Assembly (NCBI GenBank): GCA_022823465.1
Contig: JAJEHX010000024.1
Span: 1 to 56,798 of the forward strand
Origin: Candidatus Latescibacterota bacterium
Lineage (GTDB): Bacteria; JAAXHH01
Length of the DNA stretch: 56,798 bases
Reading direction: 5' to 3'
Under the pieces are notes generated by a model. It had not been told where the DNA came from. It made no database searches and saw nothing but the letters and a program-made list of their open reading frames with translations. The translations under genes were made by a program, and so were the position numbers. Of this stretch, positions 17,997 through 25,970 are shown one piece after another (positions within the stretch are counted from its first letter, which is position 1; each line of letters begins with the position of its first letter).

Positions 17997-19472
17997 TTAA
18001 CCCACTGCGGGCGAAGGCCTGTCCGAGATGCTTTCCGATTTCACCCGTTCCAGCATCTGCGACATCTCCCGGACGAGTTCCGGGTGGTCGCCGTACCGGT
18101 TTACCCGTTCTGATATGTCTTCGTCGAGATTGAAGAGCTCGCCCGGGTGTGTATGGGCCACGTAACCCCGCTCCTCCTTGAACCAGTCGGGTTCGCGGTT
18201 GTCGTCTCCGTCGGGGGAGTCGATGAAGACCCAGTTGCCCTTTCGAATGGCGAAGGTCCCATGACAACTGTGGTGTACGGCGAAGTCCCGCACCGGGCCG
18301 TCGGTATCGCCCTGCAGCAACGGCAGCATGCTCACGCCGTCCTCGCCTTCGTTCTCTCGCAGTTCGGTTCCGGTCAATTCGGCGCAGGTCGCCATGAAAT
18401 CACCCAGGATGGTGAGCTGGTCGCAGACCGTGCCGGCGGGTATGACGTCCGGCCACCGGGCAAGGAAGGGGACGCGATGGCCGCCTTCCCAGGTGTCGCG
18501 CTTGACGCCGCGCAGGTTCCCCATGCTGTAATGGCCGTGGACCCGCGCGTGCTCGTAACTCCCGCCATCCGCGGCGGGGGCGCACTCCGGACCATTGTCG
18601 CTCGTGAAGATCAGCAGGGTGTCGTCGGCGATGCCGTTTCGGTCCAGGGCCGCCATGACCTGGCCCACCACCCAGTCCACTTCGCACACGAAGTCGCCGT
18701 AAAGGCCCGAGCCGCTCCGGCCGATGAACGGCGCGTTGGGCACGATGGGCGTGTGGGGCGACGTGAGGGGGAAGTAGAGGAAGAACGGATCGGGCCCCGA
18801 CGATTCGATGTAGTTGACCACGCGGCGTATGAATGCGGGAATCATCTCCTCGAGCGCCCAGCCTGGTTTCATGACGCCGGGCCATCCGAACATGTCCTCG
18901 GGCTTGGGTACGGTCGGCTCCCCGGCAAGACGGTCCTGCTCGAACCAGGTGTAGGGCGGGAAATTCGGCACGTCCACGCCGAAGTACGTGTCGAAACCAC
19001 AATCGACCGGTCCGCCGCGCATGGGCCTGCCGAAATCGACGTGGCGTTCCCGTTCCTCCCGCAATTGACGGTCCAGCCTGCCCACCGCCGTGCCTTCGTG
19101 GGCCGGTTTCCCGTCGCGGGTGGCCCACTCCCAACCGAGGTGCCATTTGCCGATACACGCGGTACGGAATCCCTGCTGGCGAAGCAACTCGGCCACGGTG
19201 AGTCGATCATGCTCGATGAGGGGCGGATCGTAGGGCCACAGGACGCTGTCCTGCAGGGGAGTGCGCCAGCAGTAGCGGCCGGTCAGCAGGGCGTAGCGGC
19301 TCGGCGTGCACACGCTCGACGGGGCATGGGCGTCGGTGAACCGCATGCCTTCCTCGGCGAGCAGGTCCAGGTTGGGCGTCGGGATCTTCGAATCGGGGTT
19401 ATTGCACCCCATGTCGCCGTATCCCATGTCGTCCGCGAGGATGTATATGATGTTGGGCGTGGATTGGGGCAT
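17997..19472 (-). CDS. Sulfatase (arylsulfatase A type)
   Basis: 491 residues, alkaline-phosphatase-superfamily sulfatase. The formylglycine-type motif CTPSR has its Cys at about residue 55; the calcium-binding pair is D14-D15 in LADDMGYGD, and the second signature GKWHLG is intact. The metal ligands in TSDNGPE are also present. It would cleave sulfate esters, e.g. of sulfated algal or sponge polysaccharides. No signal peptide is visible at the ATG (MPQSTPNIIYIL), so it may be cytoplasmic or exported in another way. No maturase gene (FGE or anSME) is in the window. First gene of the operon with Nudix and HAD. Confidence 0.9.
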   Translation of the reverse strand: MPQSTPNIIYILADDMGYGDMGCNNPDSKIPTPNLDLLAEEGMRFTDAHAPSSVCTPSRYALLTGRYCWRTPLQDSVLWPYDPPLIEHDRLTVAELLRQQGFRTACIGKWHLGWEWATRDGKPAHEGTAVGRLDRQLREERERHVDFGRPMRGGPVDCGFDTYFGVDVPNFPPYTWFEQDRLAGEPTVPKPEDMFGWPGVMKPGWALEEMIPAFIRRVVNYIESSGPDPFFLYFPLTSPHTPIVPNAPFIGRSGSGLYGDFVCEVDWVVGQVMAALDRNGIADDTLLIFTSDNGPECAPAADGGSYEHARVHGHYSMGNLRGVKRDTWEGGHRVPFLARWPDVIPAGTVCDQLTILGDFMATCAELTGTELRENEGEDGVSMLPLLQGDTDGPVRDFAVHHSCHGTFAIRKGNWVFIDSPDGDDNREPDWFKEERGYVAHTHPGELFNLDEDISERVNRYGDHPELVREMSQMLERVKSESISDRPSPAVG

Positions 19473-19691
19473 GGTTGCGTCTCTACCTCAGTCCGATACG
19501 CACATTCAGGTGTTCTAATGAATCTGCTGCCGGATGCACCCGGTTATGCCGGTCGTTTTTTGGCCGAATTCCAATCGAGTGATCTCGAAATCGGTTTTAA
19601 TCTTGGGTTTTCTTCCAAAGATTAGCATTGTCCATCAGGTTACAAAGAATTATCAAGATAGTCAATTTCCAACGACAGGAGCGGTCTATCG

Positions 19692-20510
19692 ATGCCAGAA
19701 CACCATACTCCGGATAAACAGACTTTACTTAATCGCTTGTGTAATTGGCCGCATACGATCGGATTGCTGGTATTTGGCAGCTTTTCCAGAAAGGAAGAAC
19801 TGCCTGAATCTGATTTAGATTCATGGATGGTGGTAGATTATCCGGAAGTGGACATTGAATCCTTTCATATCACATTATCGGATGGGAGACGCTGCGATCT
19901 ATGGATACGCAGTGCTGATGACTTGCCTGAAATAATCAGACGAGTAAAGCAGGGGACAGGCAGCACCTGGGATCTCATTCCTGCATCAGCAGATATACTA
20001 TATGATCCAGATGGTATTCTACAGGACTTTAAGAATGAACTTAACGAGATCATTGCCGGAGGAGTTCCTTTTGCTCCAGGTAATTTAATGTTTCGACGCT
20101 TTCAAATTCAACACGGCATGGCAGCCTTGAAAAACCATCTTGAAAAAGAACCCGAGTCTTTGACCAAAATGATGATCGCAACAGAGGCCTTTACCTGGTT
20201 AGAGTCTTATTTTTTGTTTCAGGGATGGATTTTCACGGGTCAGCGACTTGCCTTGAGAGAACTACAGGAACGGGAACCGGAAGCATATGGGAAACTTCAG
20301 TCAGTTTTTGATGAACAGCTTTCATTGCCTGAAAGGGTAAACGCCCTGGAATCATTTGCGGATTTAACGCTCCGGCTTGTTGGAGGCCCTATACCCAAAG
20401 ATCAAGTTTTTGCTATAGGACGATCAGGTTCGCAAATAGATCTTTTTGAAATGGCGCATAGCTTTTTCAAGGAAGTACTAGGAAACAAACAAGATCATCC
20501 AACACCCTGA
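19692..20510 (+). CDS. Nucleotidyltransferase-fold protein
   Basis: 272 residues. The N-terminus has the polymerase-beta-like signature GSFSRKEELPESDLDSWM: Gly29-Ser30 and Asp41/Asp43 bind nucleotide and metal; a third acidic residue may be in RRCDLW. The rest is helical, as in aminoglycoside- or lincosamide-nucleotidyltransferases, but no specific subfamily is recognisable. By eye the gene is clearly more AT-rich than its neighbours, so recent acquisition is plausible. AGGAG lies 10 nt before ATG 19692. It would transfer a nucleotide to an unknown small molecule. Confidence 0.72.
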   Translation: MPEHHTPDKQTLLNRLCNWPHTIGLLVFGSFSRKEELPESDLDSWMVVDYPEVDIESFHITLSDGRRCDLWIRSADDLPEIIRRVKQGTGSTWDLIPASADILYDPDGILQDFKNELNEIIAGGVPFAPGNLMFRRFQIQHGMAALKNHLEKEPESLTKMMIATEAFTWLESYFLFQGWIFTGQRLALRELQEREPEAYGKLQSVFDEQLSLPERVNALESFADLTLRLVGGPIPKDQVFAIGRSGSQIDLFEMAHSFFKEVLGNKQDHPTP

Positions 20511-20552
20511 GAGTGTATATCCGCATAAGCATTAAAGAGGAAGGATCCGCAA

Positions 20553-21296
20553 GTGGCACTGAAGCACGACGATGGCTGGAACATACCAGCGGGCAGCCCC
20601 TTCTATCCGCCGCTGCCGGCGGTCTATCGAAACGTGCGGTTCCAGTTTGTCTTCTTCCACGCCGCGCCTGATGCCGTGCAGGCCTTTCTCCCGGAGCCTC
20701 TGATCACGGCGGAGGATGGACTGTGCGTCGCATCGGGGTTGGAGGTGCCTGATTGTGCGAACTATGGATCCTTCGAAGAGTCCTTTATTTTGATGAAGTG
20801 CCGATTCAGGGATCAGACCGGATTCTTCTGCTCACACGTTTTTCATAACGGTCCCGCGGGCATCGCCGCGGGCAGGGAGATTTACGGGACGCCGAAGGTG
20901 TACGCGGACTTAAAGGTGACCCAGGATGATCAGCGCATGGTAACGGAAACCGCCTACGGCGGCGTGCCGGTGTTGAATATCAGTACCAGGATGAAAACCG
21001 ATGCGCCCCAGGATGCCATGCCCGCCCTTACTCCGGCCTGGCGGCTGAAGATCATCCCCCGGGCCGACGGTCCGGGACCGGCCCTCAAACAACTCATCGA
21101 TTGTAGTGAAACAGCCCAGGATGTTGAGGTACACTCCTTCGCGAAGGGACGGGGCAATATCGAATTTGGCGCTTCTCTACGATGTGACCTTACGCCCCTG
21201 TCGCCGCTGGAGTACGGCGATGCTTTCCACATGGAGAGCAGCTACTCCGAAGGATATGCTCGGGTTGTATACGACTATCTGAGCGATGAAACGTAA
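20553..21296 (+). CDS. Acetoacetate decarboxylase family protein
   Basis: 247 residues with the acetoacetate-decarboxylase fold (also used by aldolase-dehydratases). The Schiff-base Lys is expected in GREIYGTPKVYADL; in classical enzymes two lysines are adjacent, here the second is Val. The Glu of the active site probably is in YGSFEESFILMKCRF. It may decarboxylate a beta-keto acid or perform a related imine-based reaction. Start is GTG at 20553 after GGAAGG. It is followed in the same direction by a racemase-like gene, with a 22-bp repeat array in the gap, suggesting a shared pathway. Confidence 0.8.
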   Translation: MALKHDDGWNIPAGSPFYPPLPAVYRNVRFQFVFFHAAPDAVQAFLPEPLITAEDGLCVASGLEVPDCANYGSFEESFILMKCRFRDQTGFFCSHVFHNGPAGIAAGREIYGTPKVYADLKVTQDDQRMVTETAYGGVPVLNISTRMKTDAPQDAMPALTPAWRLKIIPRADGPGPALKQLIDCSETAQDVEVHSFAKGRGNIEFGASLRCDLTPLSPLEYGDAFHMESSYSEGYARVVYDYLSDET

Positions 21297-21405
21297 CGGA
21301 TTGCGCGAGGAGTCGTAACGGTTGTGCAAGGAACCGAACAGATCGAGCGAAGATCCGAAACCGCTTGAGCAAGAAACCGATACAACTCGAGCAAGGACCC
21401 ACAAC
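21295..21405 (+). repeat. 22-bp degenerate tandem repeat, five copies, directly before a start codon
   Basis: Five units (21295-21316, 21317-21339, 21340-21361, 21362-21383, 21384-21405) fill the whole gap between the decarboxylase stop and the racemase ATG at 21408. Consensus is roughly AAC-G-TTGAGCAAGGA-CCGAAC. Each unit carries a purine run resembling a Shine-Dalgarno sequence (GAGGAG, AAGGAA, GAAGAT, AAGAAA, AAGGAC); the last one probably serves as the ribosome binding site. Confidence 0.82.
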
Positions 21406-21407
21406 AG

Positions 21408-22124
21408 ATGGAAGACAGGCTGAAGATCGGCATCCTCTACCCCGCCTACTCCGCGGAGGACGACTACCCGCGTCTTGCCGCCGCGCTGGAGCCGACGGTT
21501 GAAGTGCAGGTCGTTCATACCGACAGTCCGAACCTGCATCGGATCGACGAGACCCTGGTCACCGGCAGCCGGGAATGCCTGCTGGCCGGAGCGGAGGAAC
21601 TGCGTCCGCATCAGGTCGCTGTCTGCCTATGGGCCTGCACAAGCGCGAGTTTCGCCTTCGGCGTGGAGGGCGCACGGCGCCAGGTGCGGGACCTGATCGA
21701 TGCGCTCGGCGTCCCGGCCTCGAGCACGTCGCTAGCCTTCCTCAGTGCGGGCAGGGCACTCGGACTGAAGCGCGTCTCGGTCGCCGCGACCTACCCCGAA
21801 GCACTGTCAAAGGCCTTTCGCGCTTTTCTCGAGACTGGCGGCTTTGAAGTGGTCCACATGGGGTGTCTCGGTGTATGGACGGGAGACGAGTCCGCATTGA
21901 TCGAACGCGAAGAGGTGCTGCGCTTCGCGCGAGCCAACGATCATCCCGACACTGATGCGGTGCTGATCCCGGACACTGCCCTGCATACCGTCGGTTTTCT
22001 GCCCGAACTCGAGGCCGCGGTCGGGAAAACGGTGCTGACGGCGAACCAGGTGACGATGTGGGAAGCCCTGCGCCTTGCGGACCGCTTAACGCCGCAGTCT
22101 GATCTGGGCCGGTTGTTCAGTTGA
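21408..22124 (+). CDS. Asp/Glu racemase-superfamily protein (maleate isomerase/arylmalonate decarboxylase-like)
   Basis: 238 residues. The first half contains the family motif around the first catalytic cysteine (LWACTSASF). The place where the second Cys normally stands, SCTNLRT-like, reads IPDTALHT, so this Cys is replaced by Asp. The C-terminal LTANQVTMWEAL matches the family. Two-Cys members racemise or isomerise; members with one Cys can decarboxylate malonates, but those known keep the other Cys, so the reaction here is open. Neighbours are a decarboxylase-like gene and a DUF3830 gene, the latter separated by an inserted kinase gene. Confidence 0.8.
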   Translation: MEDRLKIGILYPAYSAEDDYPRLAAALEPTVEVQVVHTDSPNLHRIDETLVTGSRECLLAGAEELRPHQVAVCLWACTSASFAFGVEGARRQVRDLIDALGVPASSTSLAFLSAGRALGLKRVSVAATYPEALSKAFRAFLETGGFEVVHMGCLGVWTGDESALIEREEVLRFARANDHPDTDAVLIPDTALHTVGFLPELEAAVGKTVLTANQVTMWEALRLADRLTPQSDLGRLFS

Positions 22125-22152
22125 CCTTTTGATTTAATTTAAACAATTTCAA

Positions 22153-22169
22153 TTTTGAGATGGGTTCAT
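22153..22169 (+). repeat. 17-bp direct repeat, left copy
   Basis: TTTTGAGATGGGTTCAT, identical to 23316-23332. The two copies bracket the APH-like kinase gene; the offset between copies is 1163 bp. Confidence 0.85.
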
Positions 22170-22225
22170 TACAGAAGACATCCAGGCCAGGATGCATCAG
22201 TGAACAGACAGGAGCGCGGGATAGA

Positions 22226-23221
22226 ATGACAGAGGGAAAGGAACTGATGACGTTTCCGTTAGGCATGGCCGCGAGTGCCTACGGATTCTCACACATCGAG
22301 TTCATAGGATGGGCAGGAGGCATCTCATCGAAGAATGCGCTCGTCAGTGCAGGTGGATCCGACTTCGTGCTGAAGAGATTCCGTGGCGACTCCACGAAAG
22401 TCGATCGGATCGAAAGGGTCACCTCCCTCCTGCTGGGGAAAGGACTTCCGGTCATCGAAGCCATGATTTCAAGAGACGGCAAGCGACATTTCTTCTTCGA
22501 TGGTCACTTCTATGCGCTCTACCGAAGAGCGAAGGGGTTGATCCTTCACAGGGGTGGACTTGGAAAGAAGCATCTTGAGAACGCCGCTCTCCTGCTAAGT
22601 CAGATACACGGCATCAAGGGAAACGGCGGACTCAATCTCGAGTCCAGTCACCAGAGAGTTCCCTCGCTTGCCAATGCCATCAAGGTTCTGGAAGCAGCGT
22701 GCGACAAAGTGGCTTCTGGGAGGACCGATATTTCTAGATTGATACGCTCACTTACGGATTTGAAGAGATCGGTGCTATCGCAACTGGAAGAGGAGGGGGT
22801 GAGCCCCCCCAAACCTTGCTCACTGATACACGGGGACTACCACAACGAGAACCTATTGTTCCGGACAGATGGCAAGGTAGACTGCGTTCTGGACTTTGAG
22901 CACGTTCGTAACGGAGCGGCGTTCGAGGACGTCGTGACCTTCCTCAACCTTGCCTGTCTCGGTAGGAACTTCGATCAGGAAAGCCTGGAGAGTGGCCGCG
23001 AGTTTGTGAGGGCATACAGGAGGTTGCGCGAGCTAACGACAGATGACCTTGTCTGGGGCTTTAGATGGCATCTTCGGGACGTGTGTAGTTCTGCCTTTCT
23101 CGAAAGGGCTGCCGCGAGAGAACGGGAAAATCTGGGACTCATAGAAATGCTCGAACGGGACATTGTTCGGATCGACCGCCTGGCAAGTAGTCACGTAGAG
23201 ATCGCTGAGGCAATAAGCTGA
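22226..23221 (+). CDS. APH-fold phosphotransferase
   Basis: 331 residues, homoserine-kinase/choline-kinase/APH-type fold. ATP-binding Lys in FVLKRFRGD, catalytic loop HGDYHNENLL, metal-binding Asp in VLDFEHVRNG. Start taken as ATG 22226 (MTEGKEL) behind AGGAG; an ATG at 22160 in the same frame is part of the 17-bp repeat. Substrate unknown. The gene separates the racemase and DUF3830 genes, is flanked by 17-bp direct repeats and appears less GC-rich than its surroundings, so it may be a later insertion. Confidence 0.8.
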   Translation: MTEGKELMTFPLGMAASAYGFSHIEFIGWAGGISSKNALVSAGGSDFVLKRFRGDSTKVDRIERVTSLLLGKGLPVIEAMISRDGKRHFFFDGHFYALYRRAKGLILHRGGLGKKHLENAALLLSQIHGIKGNGGLNLESSHQRVPSLANAIKVLEAACDKVASGRTDISRLIRSLTDLKRSVLSQLEEEGVSPPKPCSLIHGDYHNENLLFRTDGKVDCVLDFEHVRNGAAFEDVVTFLNLACLGRNFDQESLESGREFVRAYRRLRELTTDDLVWGFRWHLRDVCSSAFLERAAARERENLGLIEMLERDIVRIDRLASSHVEIAEAIS

Positions 23222-23315
23222 CGGAGGCAAGAGTGATAGTGAGTCAACCGGGGCGTGGAGCGAAGGCGCTAATGATACATCACTATCATTTCGAAAACAT
23301 GTTTAAGTTTGCCTG

Positions 23316-23332
23316 TTTTGAGATGGGTTCAT
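23316..23332 (+). repeat. 17-bp direct repeat, right copy
   Basis: TTTTGAGATGGGTTCAT, the second copy, about 100 bp upstream of the DUF3830 start. Sequences just outside the copies do not match beyond a few bases. Confidence 0.85.
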
Positions 23333-23434
23333 GGCACCGGCGTCGAACGAGCGGCTATGTACGGGAGACCTGTTTCGAACCTGGAACGAAGTAATCTGGC
23401 AGGGAACATCCGGCACGTAACAGAGGAGACCGGC

Positions 23435-23920
23435 ATGGATCGATTTATAGAAGTGACCCTCAGGAAACGCGGCGTGAGCTGTATCGCGCGGATGCTGGAC
23501 GACCTTGCGCCGAAGACGTGCGAGGCGGTATGGAACGCCCTACCGCAGGAGAATGACGCCTATCACGCCAAGTACGCGAGCAATGAAGTCTATACCCTCG
23601 TCCCACCCTTCGCGCCAAGCGAGCCAGGTCTTGAGAACCCGACGATTACGCCAATCACCGGCGACCTGCTCTACTTCTACTTTCCACCCGGCGCCGTCAA
23701 CGTCCCATCGTTGCGCGAGGCCGCTTTCACCGTGGGCCTGGTCGATCTCGCGATCTTCTACGGACGGGACAATCTGATCCTTTCACCCAACATGGGACTG
23801 GTCCCTGGCAACCGCTTCGCCGAGGTTACGGAGCGTCTCGAGGAGATGGTGGAGGCGTGCAACAGTATCTGGCGCGAGGGATTTGCCGGAGAGCGGCTGG
23901 CGTTCAGCCGGGTGGGTTAG
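23435..23920 (+). CDS. DUF3830 family protein
   Basis: 161 residues with the DUF3830 pattern (GDLLYFYFPPG, VDLAIFYGRDN, NMGLVPGNRFAEV), a cyclophilin-like fold of unknown activity. As I recall the family, it often sits next to Asp/Glu-racemase-like genes, which agrees with the racemase-like gene 1.3 kb upstream. ATG 23435 has GAGGAG 7 nt upstream; upstream in-frame TTG at 23309 is part of the repeat region and is rejected. It ends one base before the convergent HAD gene's stop. Confidence 0.82.
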   Translation: MDRFIEVTLRKRGVSCIARMLDDLAPKTCEAVWNALPQENDAYHAKYASNEVYTLVPPFAPSEPGLENPTITPITGDLLYFYFPPGAVNVPSLREAAFTVGLVDLAIFYGRDNLILSPNMGLVPGNRFAEVTERLEEMVEACNSIWREGFAGERLAFSRVG

Positions 23921-23921
23921 A

Positions 23922-24611
23922 TCAAACACCCAGCATGCCAGGCAGTTCGGTAAGCGACGAAATTTCATGGTCCGGATCGATGTCCGATTCGTTCGCCTCG
24001 CCTACCCGATTCAGCCAGACACCGATTGCGCCAACAGCCTGCGCGGCCGCTACGTCGGTTTCCAGCGAATCACCCACGTGCATAATCTGGCTCAATTCGC
24101 ACGAAGCCCTTTCCGCCGCGATGCGGAAGATCCGCGGATCGGGTTTTTCTATTCGAACGTCCTGGGCAAAGACGGCGAAGTCAAAACGTCCCGCGAGACC
24201 GAAATATTCGGGGTAGTTGTTGCCGTTGGACAGAAGGCCGAGTTTGTAATGCGTGCCCAGGGCATCGAGCACAGGCACGACATCTTCGTACGGCTGGATA
24301 TCGTTGTAACGATGTTTCAGATATGACTCGTTGAGACGCTGCGAGAGATCAGGCCCCGAGTATCCGACATAGTCAAGCATCTTCAGGAATGAGTTTCGCC
24401 GAATTTCGTCGTAGTCTCTCACATCGCCCGTGTATCCTCTATCCTCCCGGTCACGAATAGACCACATCTGCTCCACCGTAAGACTCCGCGACCGCTCGCC
24501 CGGAACACACCTCATCAATTCATCGCGAACGGACTCCATGGACCGCATGATGACCTGATCCGTGTCGATCAGGGTCTGGTCCACGTCGAAAGATATCGTC
24601 GAGATATTCAC
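23922..24611 (-). CDS. HAD superfamily hydrolase (YjjG/L-2-haloacid dehalogenase-like)
   Basis: 229 residues: motif I ISFDVDQTLIDTD, motif II LLSNGNN, motif III Lys in IEKPDPRIF, motif IV MHVGDSLETDVAAAQAVG. The long helical cap (about 18-95) with its pattern resembles the YjjG-type nucleotidase/house-cleaning phosphatases. Ends convergently with the DUF3830 gene (1 nt between the stops). Substrate unknown. Confidence 0.82.
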   Translation of the reverse strand: MNISTISFDVDQTLIDTDQVIMRSMESVRDELMRCVPGERSRSLTVEQMWSIRDREDRGYTGDVRDYDEIRRNSFLKMLDYVGYSGPDLSQRLNESYLKHRYNDIQPYEDVVPVLDALGTHYKLGLLSNGNNYPEYFGLAGRFDFAVFAQDVRIEKPDPRIFRIAAERASCELSQIMHVGDSLETDVAAAQAVGAIGVWLNRVGEANESDIDPDHEISSLTELPGMLGV

Positions 24612-24674
24612 GGTTTCCGTAGAAGTTCCGGTTACTCAGACCAACTGATGGTTTATGATTCGGGCTAACGCGCT

Positions 24675-25148
24675 TCAGGTCTCCATCCACATGACGTGTC
24701 TGACGACCTGGAAGCCCCGGTTTTTGTAGAAAGATATAGCCTCTGTGTTAAAAGCGTATACGTCCAGACCTAACCGCCTGATACCGAGTTCCGATGCGAA
24801 CTCGATGGCCGCGCTAACCAGCGCAGTTCCTACGCCCTTCTCCCGGTGTCGACTGTGCACGGACATCTGGTGAATGTAGACCTGATTTCGTTCGTAAGTT
24901 GCCCAGGATTCATCTCGCCGGATTATCTGACAATACAGGTAGCCAGCCGGCTCGTCATTAACATGGGCCAGGAAGATCCTGTTGTCGGGCTTGGCCAGGA
25001 TTTCCAGGATTCTATCCACAGGCTGGGTAGCTTCGGGAGTCGGCTTGAATACTTGAGGCAAAGCCTCCGCATGCAGGCTTTGGGCTTCGCTGCTGAGCGT
25101 TGATATGACGCCGGCGTCCTTGGCAGTCGCAGTAGCGATGTTGATCAT
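24675..25148 (-). CDS. GNAT family N-acetyltransferase
   Basis: 157 residues. Acetyl-CoA binding motif A is HREKGVGTALVSAAI after the strand VYIHQMSVHS; the C-terminal GLDVYAFNTEAISFYKNRGF is the usual motif B. Similar to RimI- or aminoglycoside-acetyltransferase-like proteins; substrate unknown. Start taken at 25148 (MINIATATAKD) with GAGG upstream; ATG or other codons further up have no good site. Confidence 0.85.
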   Translation of the reverse strand: MINIATATAKDAGVISTLSSEAQSLHAEALPQVFKPTPEATQPVDRILEILAKPDNRIFLAHVNDEPAGYLYCQIIRRDESWATYERNQVYIHQMSVHSRHREKGVGTALVSAAIEFASELGIRRLGLDVYAFNTEAISFYKNRGFQVVRHVMWMET

Positions 25149-25287
25149 ATGATTGGCCTCATCGAGCAAAACCATACCAGGTAGTATGGACCTTCCATGG
25201 AACGGTGGTTCAACTCGCTCATCTTAAAATACAGCATACGCAGGAATGGTTCACCTGATTAAAATCAGGCAAGTTAAGCAATAAAAC

Positions 25288-25316
25288 TTGACAAAAAGTA
25301 AATTATACTTTACAAT
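25288..25316 (+). promoter_or_regulatory. Sigma-70-type promoter with overlapping dyad operator
   Basis: TTGACA (25288-25293), 17-bp spacer, TACAAT (25311-25316). Within the spacer AAAGTA and TACTTT (25295-25300, 25306-25311) form an inverted repeat, a likely operator for the XRE-type regulator encoded downstream (autoregulation). The surroundings are strikingly AT-rich compared with the window. Transcription would start near 25323, about 60 nt before the membrane protein gene. Confidence 0.7.
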
Positions 25317-25381
25317 ATATCATGCTTGTACGACATATTGAACAATATAACTTACATGCATAAGCGTGAGGGGAGGCATTG

Positions 25382-25765
25382 ATGATGCGGCGTTGTTCAT
25401 TTCGTTACCTTCTGGAGCTTTGCGGTTCCATGCTGGCCTATTCAGTCGTATTGGTGGTGTCACTGGTGTTTCTTAGAGAGAACCCCGATTCGCCCTGGCG
25501 GATTCCGGTAACGGTGGCGCCTGTGATTCCCATTGTGTTCGCGATGCAGGCCGTGATTCGTGCTGTCCGGCGTATGGATGAATTGCGCAGGCACATACAT
25601 CTGGAGGCGGTAATCATCGCATACCTCGCCACCTTGATATTGTGTTTCAGCTACGGGTTTCTGGAAAACGTGGGTTTTCCTTCTTTCAACACGATGTGGG
25701 TCGGCGTTGTCATGATTGGTCTATGGAGCATCGGGCAACTGCTCGCGAACAGGAAGTACCGATGA
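25382..25765 (+). CDS. Four-TM membrane protein paired with XRE regulator
   Basis: 127 residues with four hydrophobic segments: about 10-30 (LAYSVVLVVSLVF), 42-60 (VTVAPVIPIVFAMQAVI), 75-95 (AVIIAYLATLILCFSYGF) and 103-120 (MWVGVVMIGLWSIG). Small proteins of this type are commonly encoded directly before a short helix-turn-helix regulator. ATG 25382 chosen because GGGAGG sits 5 nt upstream. Its stop overlaps the start of the regulator gene (ATGA). Function unknown. Confidence 0.78.
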   Translation: MMRRCSFRYLLELCGSMLAYSVVLVVSLVFLRENPDSPWRIPVTVAPVIPIVFAMQAVIRAVRRMDELRRHIHLEAVIIAYLATLILCFSYGFLENVGFPSFNTMWVGVVMIGLWSIGQLLANRKYR

Positions 25766-25968
25766 GAAACCGTCTGAAGGTATTGCGCGCCGAACGAGAC
25801 TGGACCCAGGCCGAACTGGCGGATCGATTAAAAGTTTCCCGGCAGACGGTGAACGCCATTGAGAAGGGCAAGTACGACCCAAGCCTGTCCCTGGCCTTCA
25901 AGATCTCCAGAGTTTTCAATATGCCGATTGAGAAGGTGTTTGTAGACGAGGAGACTACAATTCCTTGA
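25762..25968 (+). CDS. XRE family helix-turn-helix regulator
   Basis: 68 residues, nearly all one Cro/CI-type HTH: NRLKVLRAERDWTQAELADRL, KVSRQTVNAIEKGKYDPSLSL, then ISRVFNMPIEKVFVDEE. Such minimal regulators are usually autoregulatory dimeric repressors. Overlaps the preceding membrane-protein gene by 4 nt (ATGA), so the pair forms a two-gene operon; the dyad in the promoter at 25288-25316 is the likely target. Its stop lies next to the convergent subtilase gene. Confidence 0.88.
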   Translation: MRNRLKVLRAERDWTQAELADRLKVSRQTVNAIEKGKYDPSLSLAFKISRVFNMPIEKVFVDEETTIP

Positions 25969-25970
25969 TG

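Noticed and set aside
18147-19625. Plus-strand frame of ~490 codons opposite the sulfatase
   Set aside because: Shadow of the sulfatase gene, which has all catalytic motifs; the antisense product is biased and unrecognisable.
22160-22225. ATG at 22160 as start of the APH-like kinase
   Set aside because: It lies in the 17-bp direct repeat and has no ribosome site; 22226 does.
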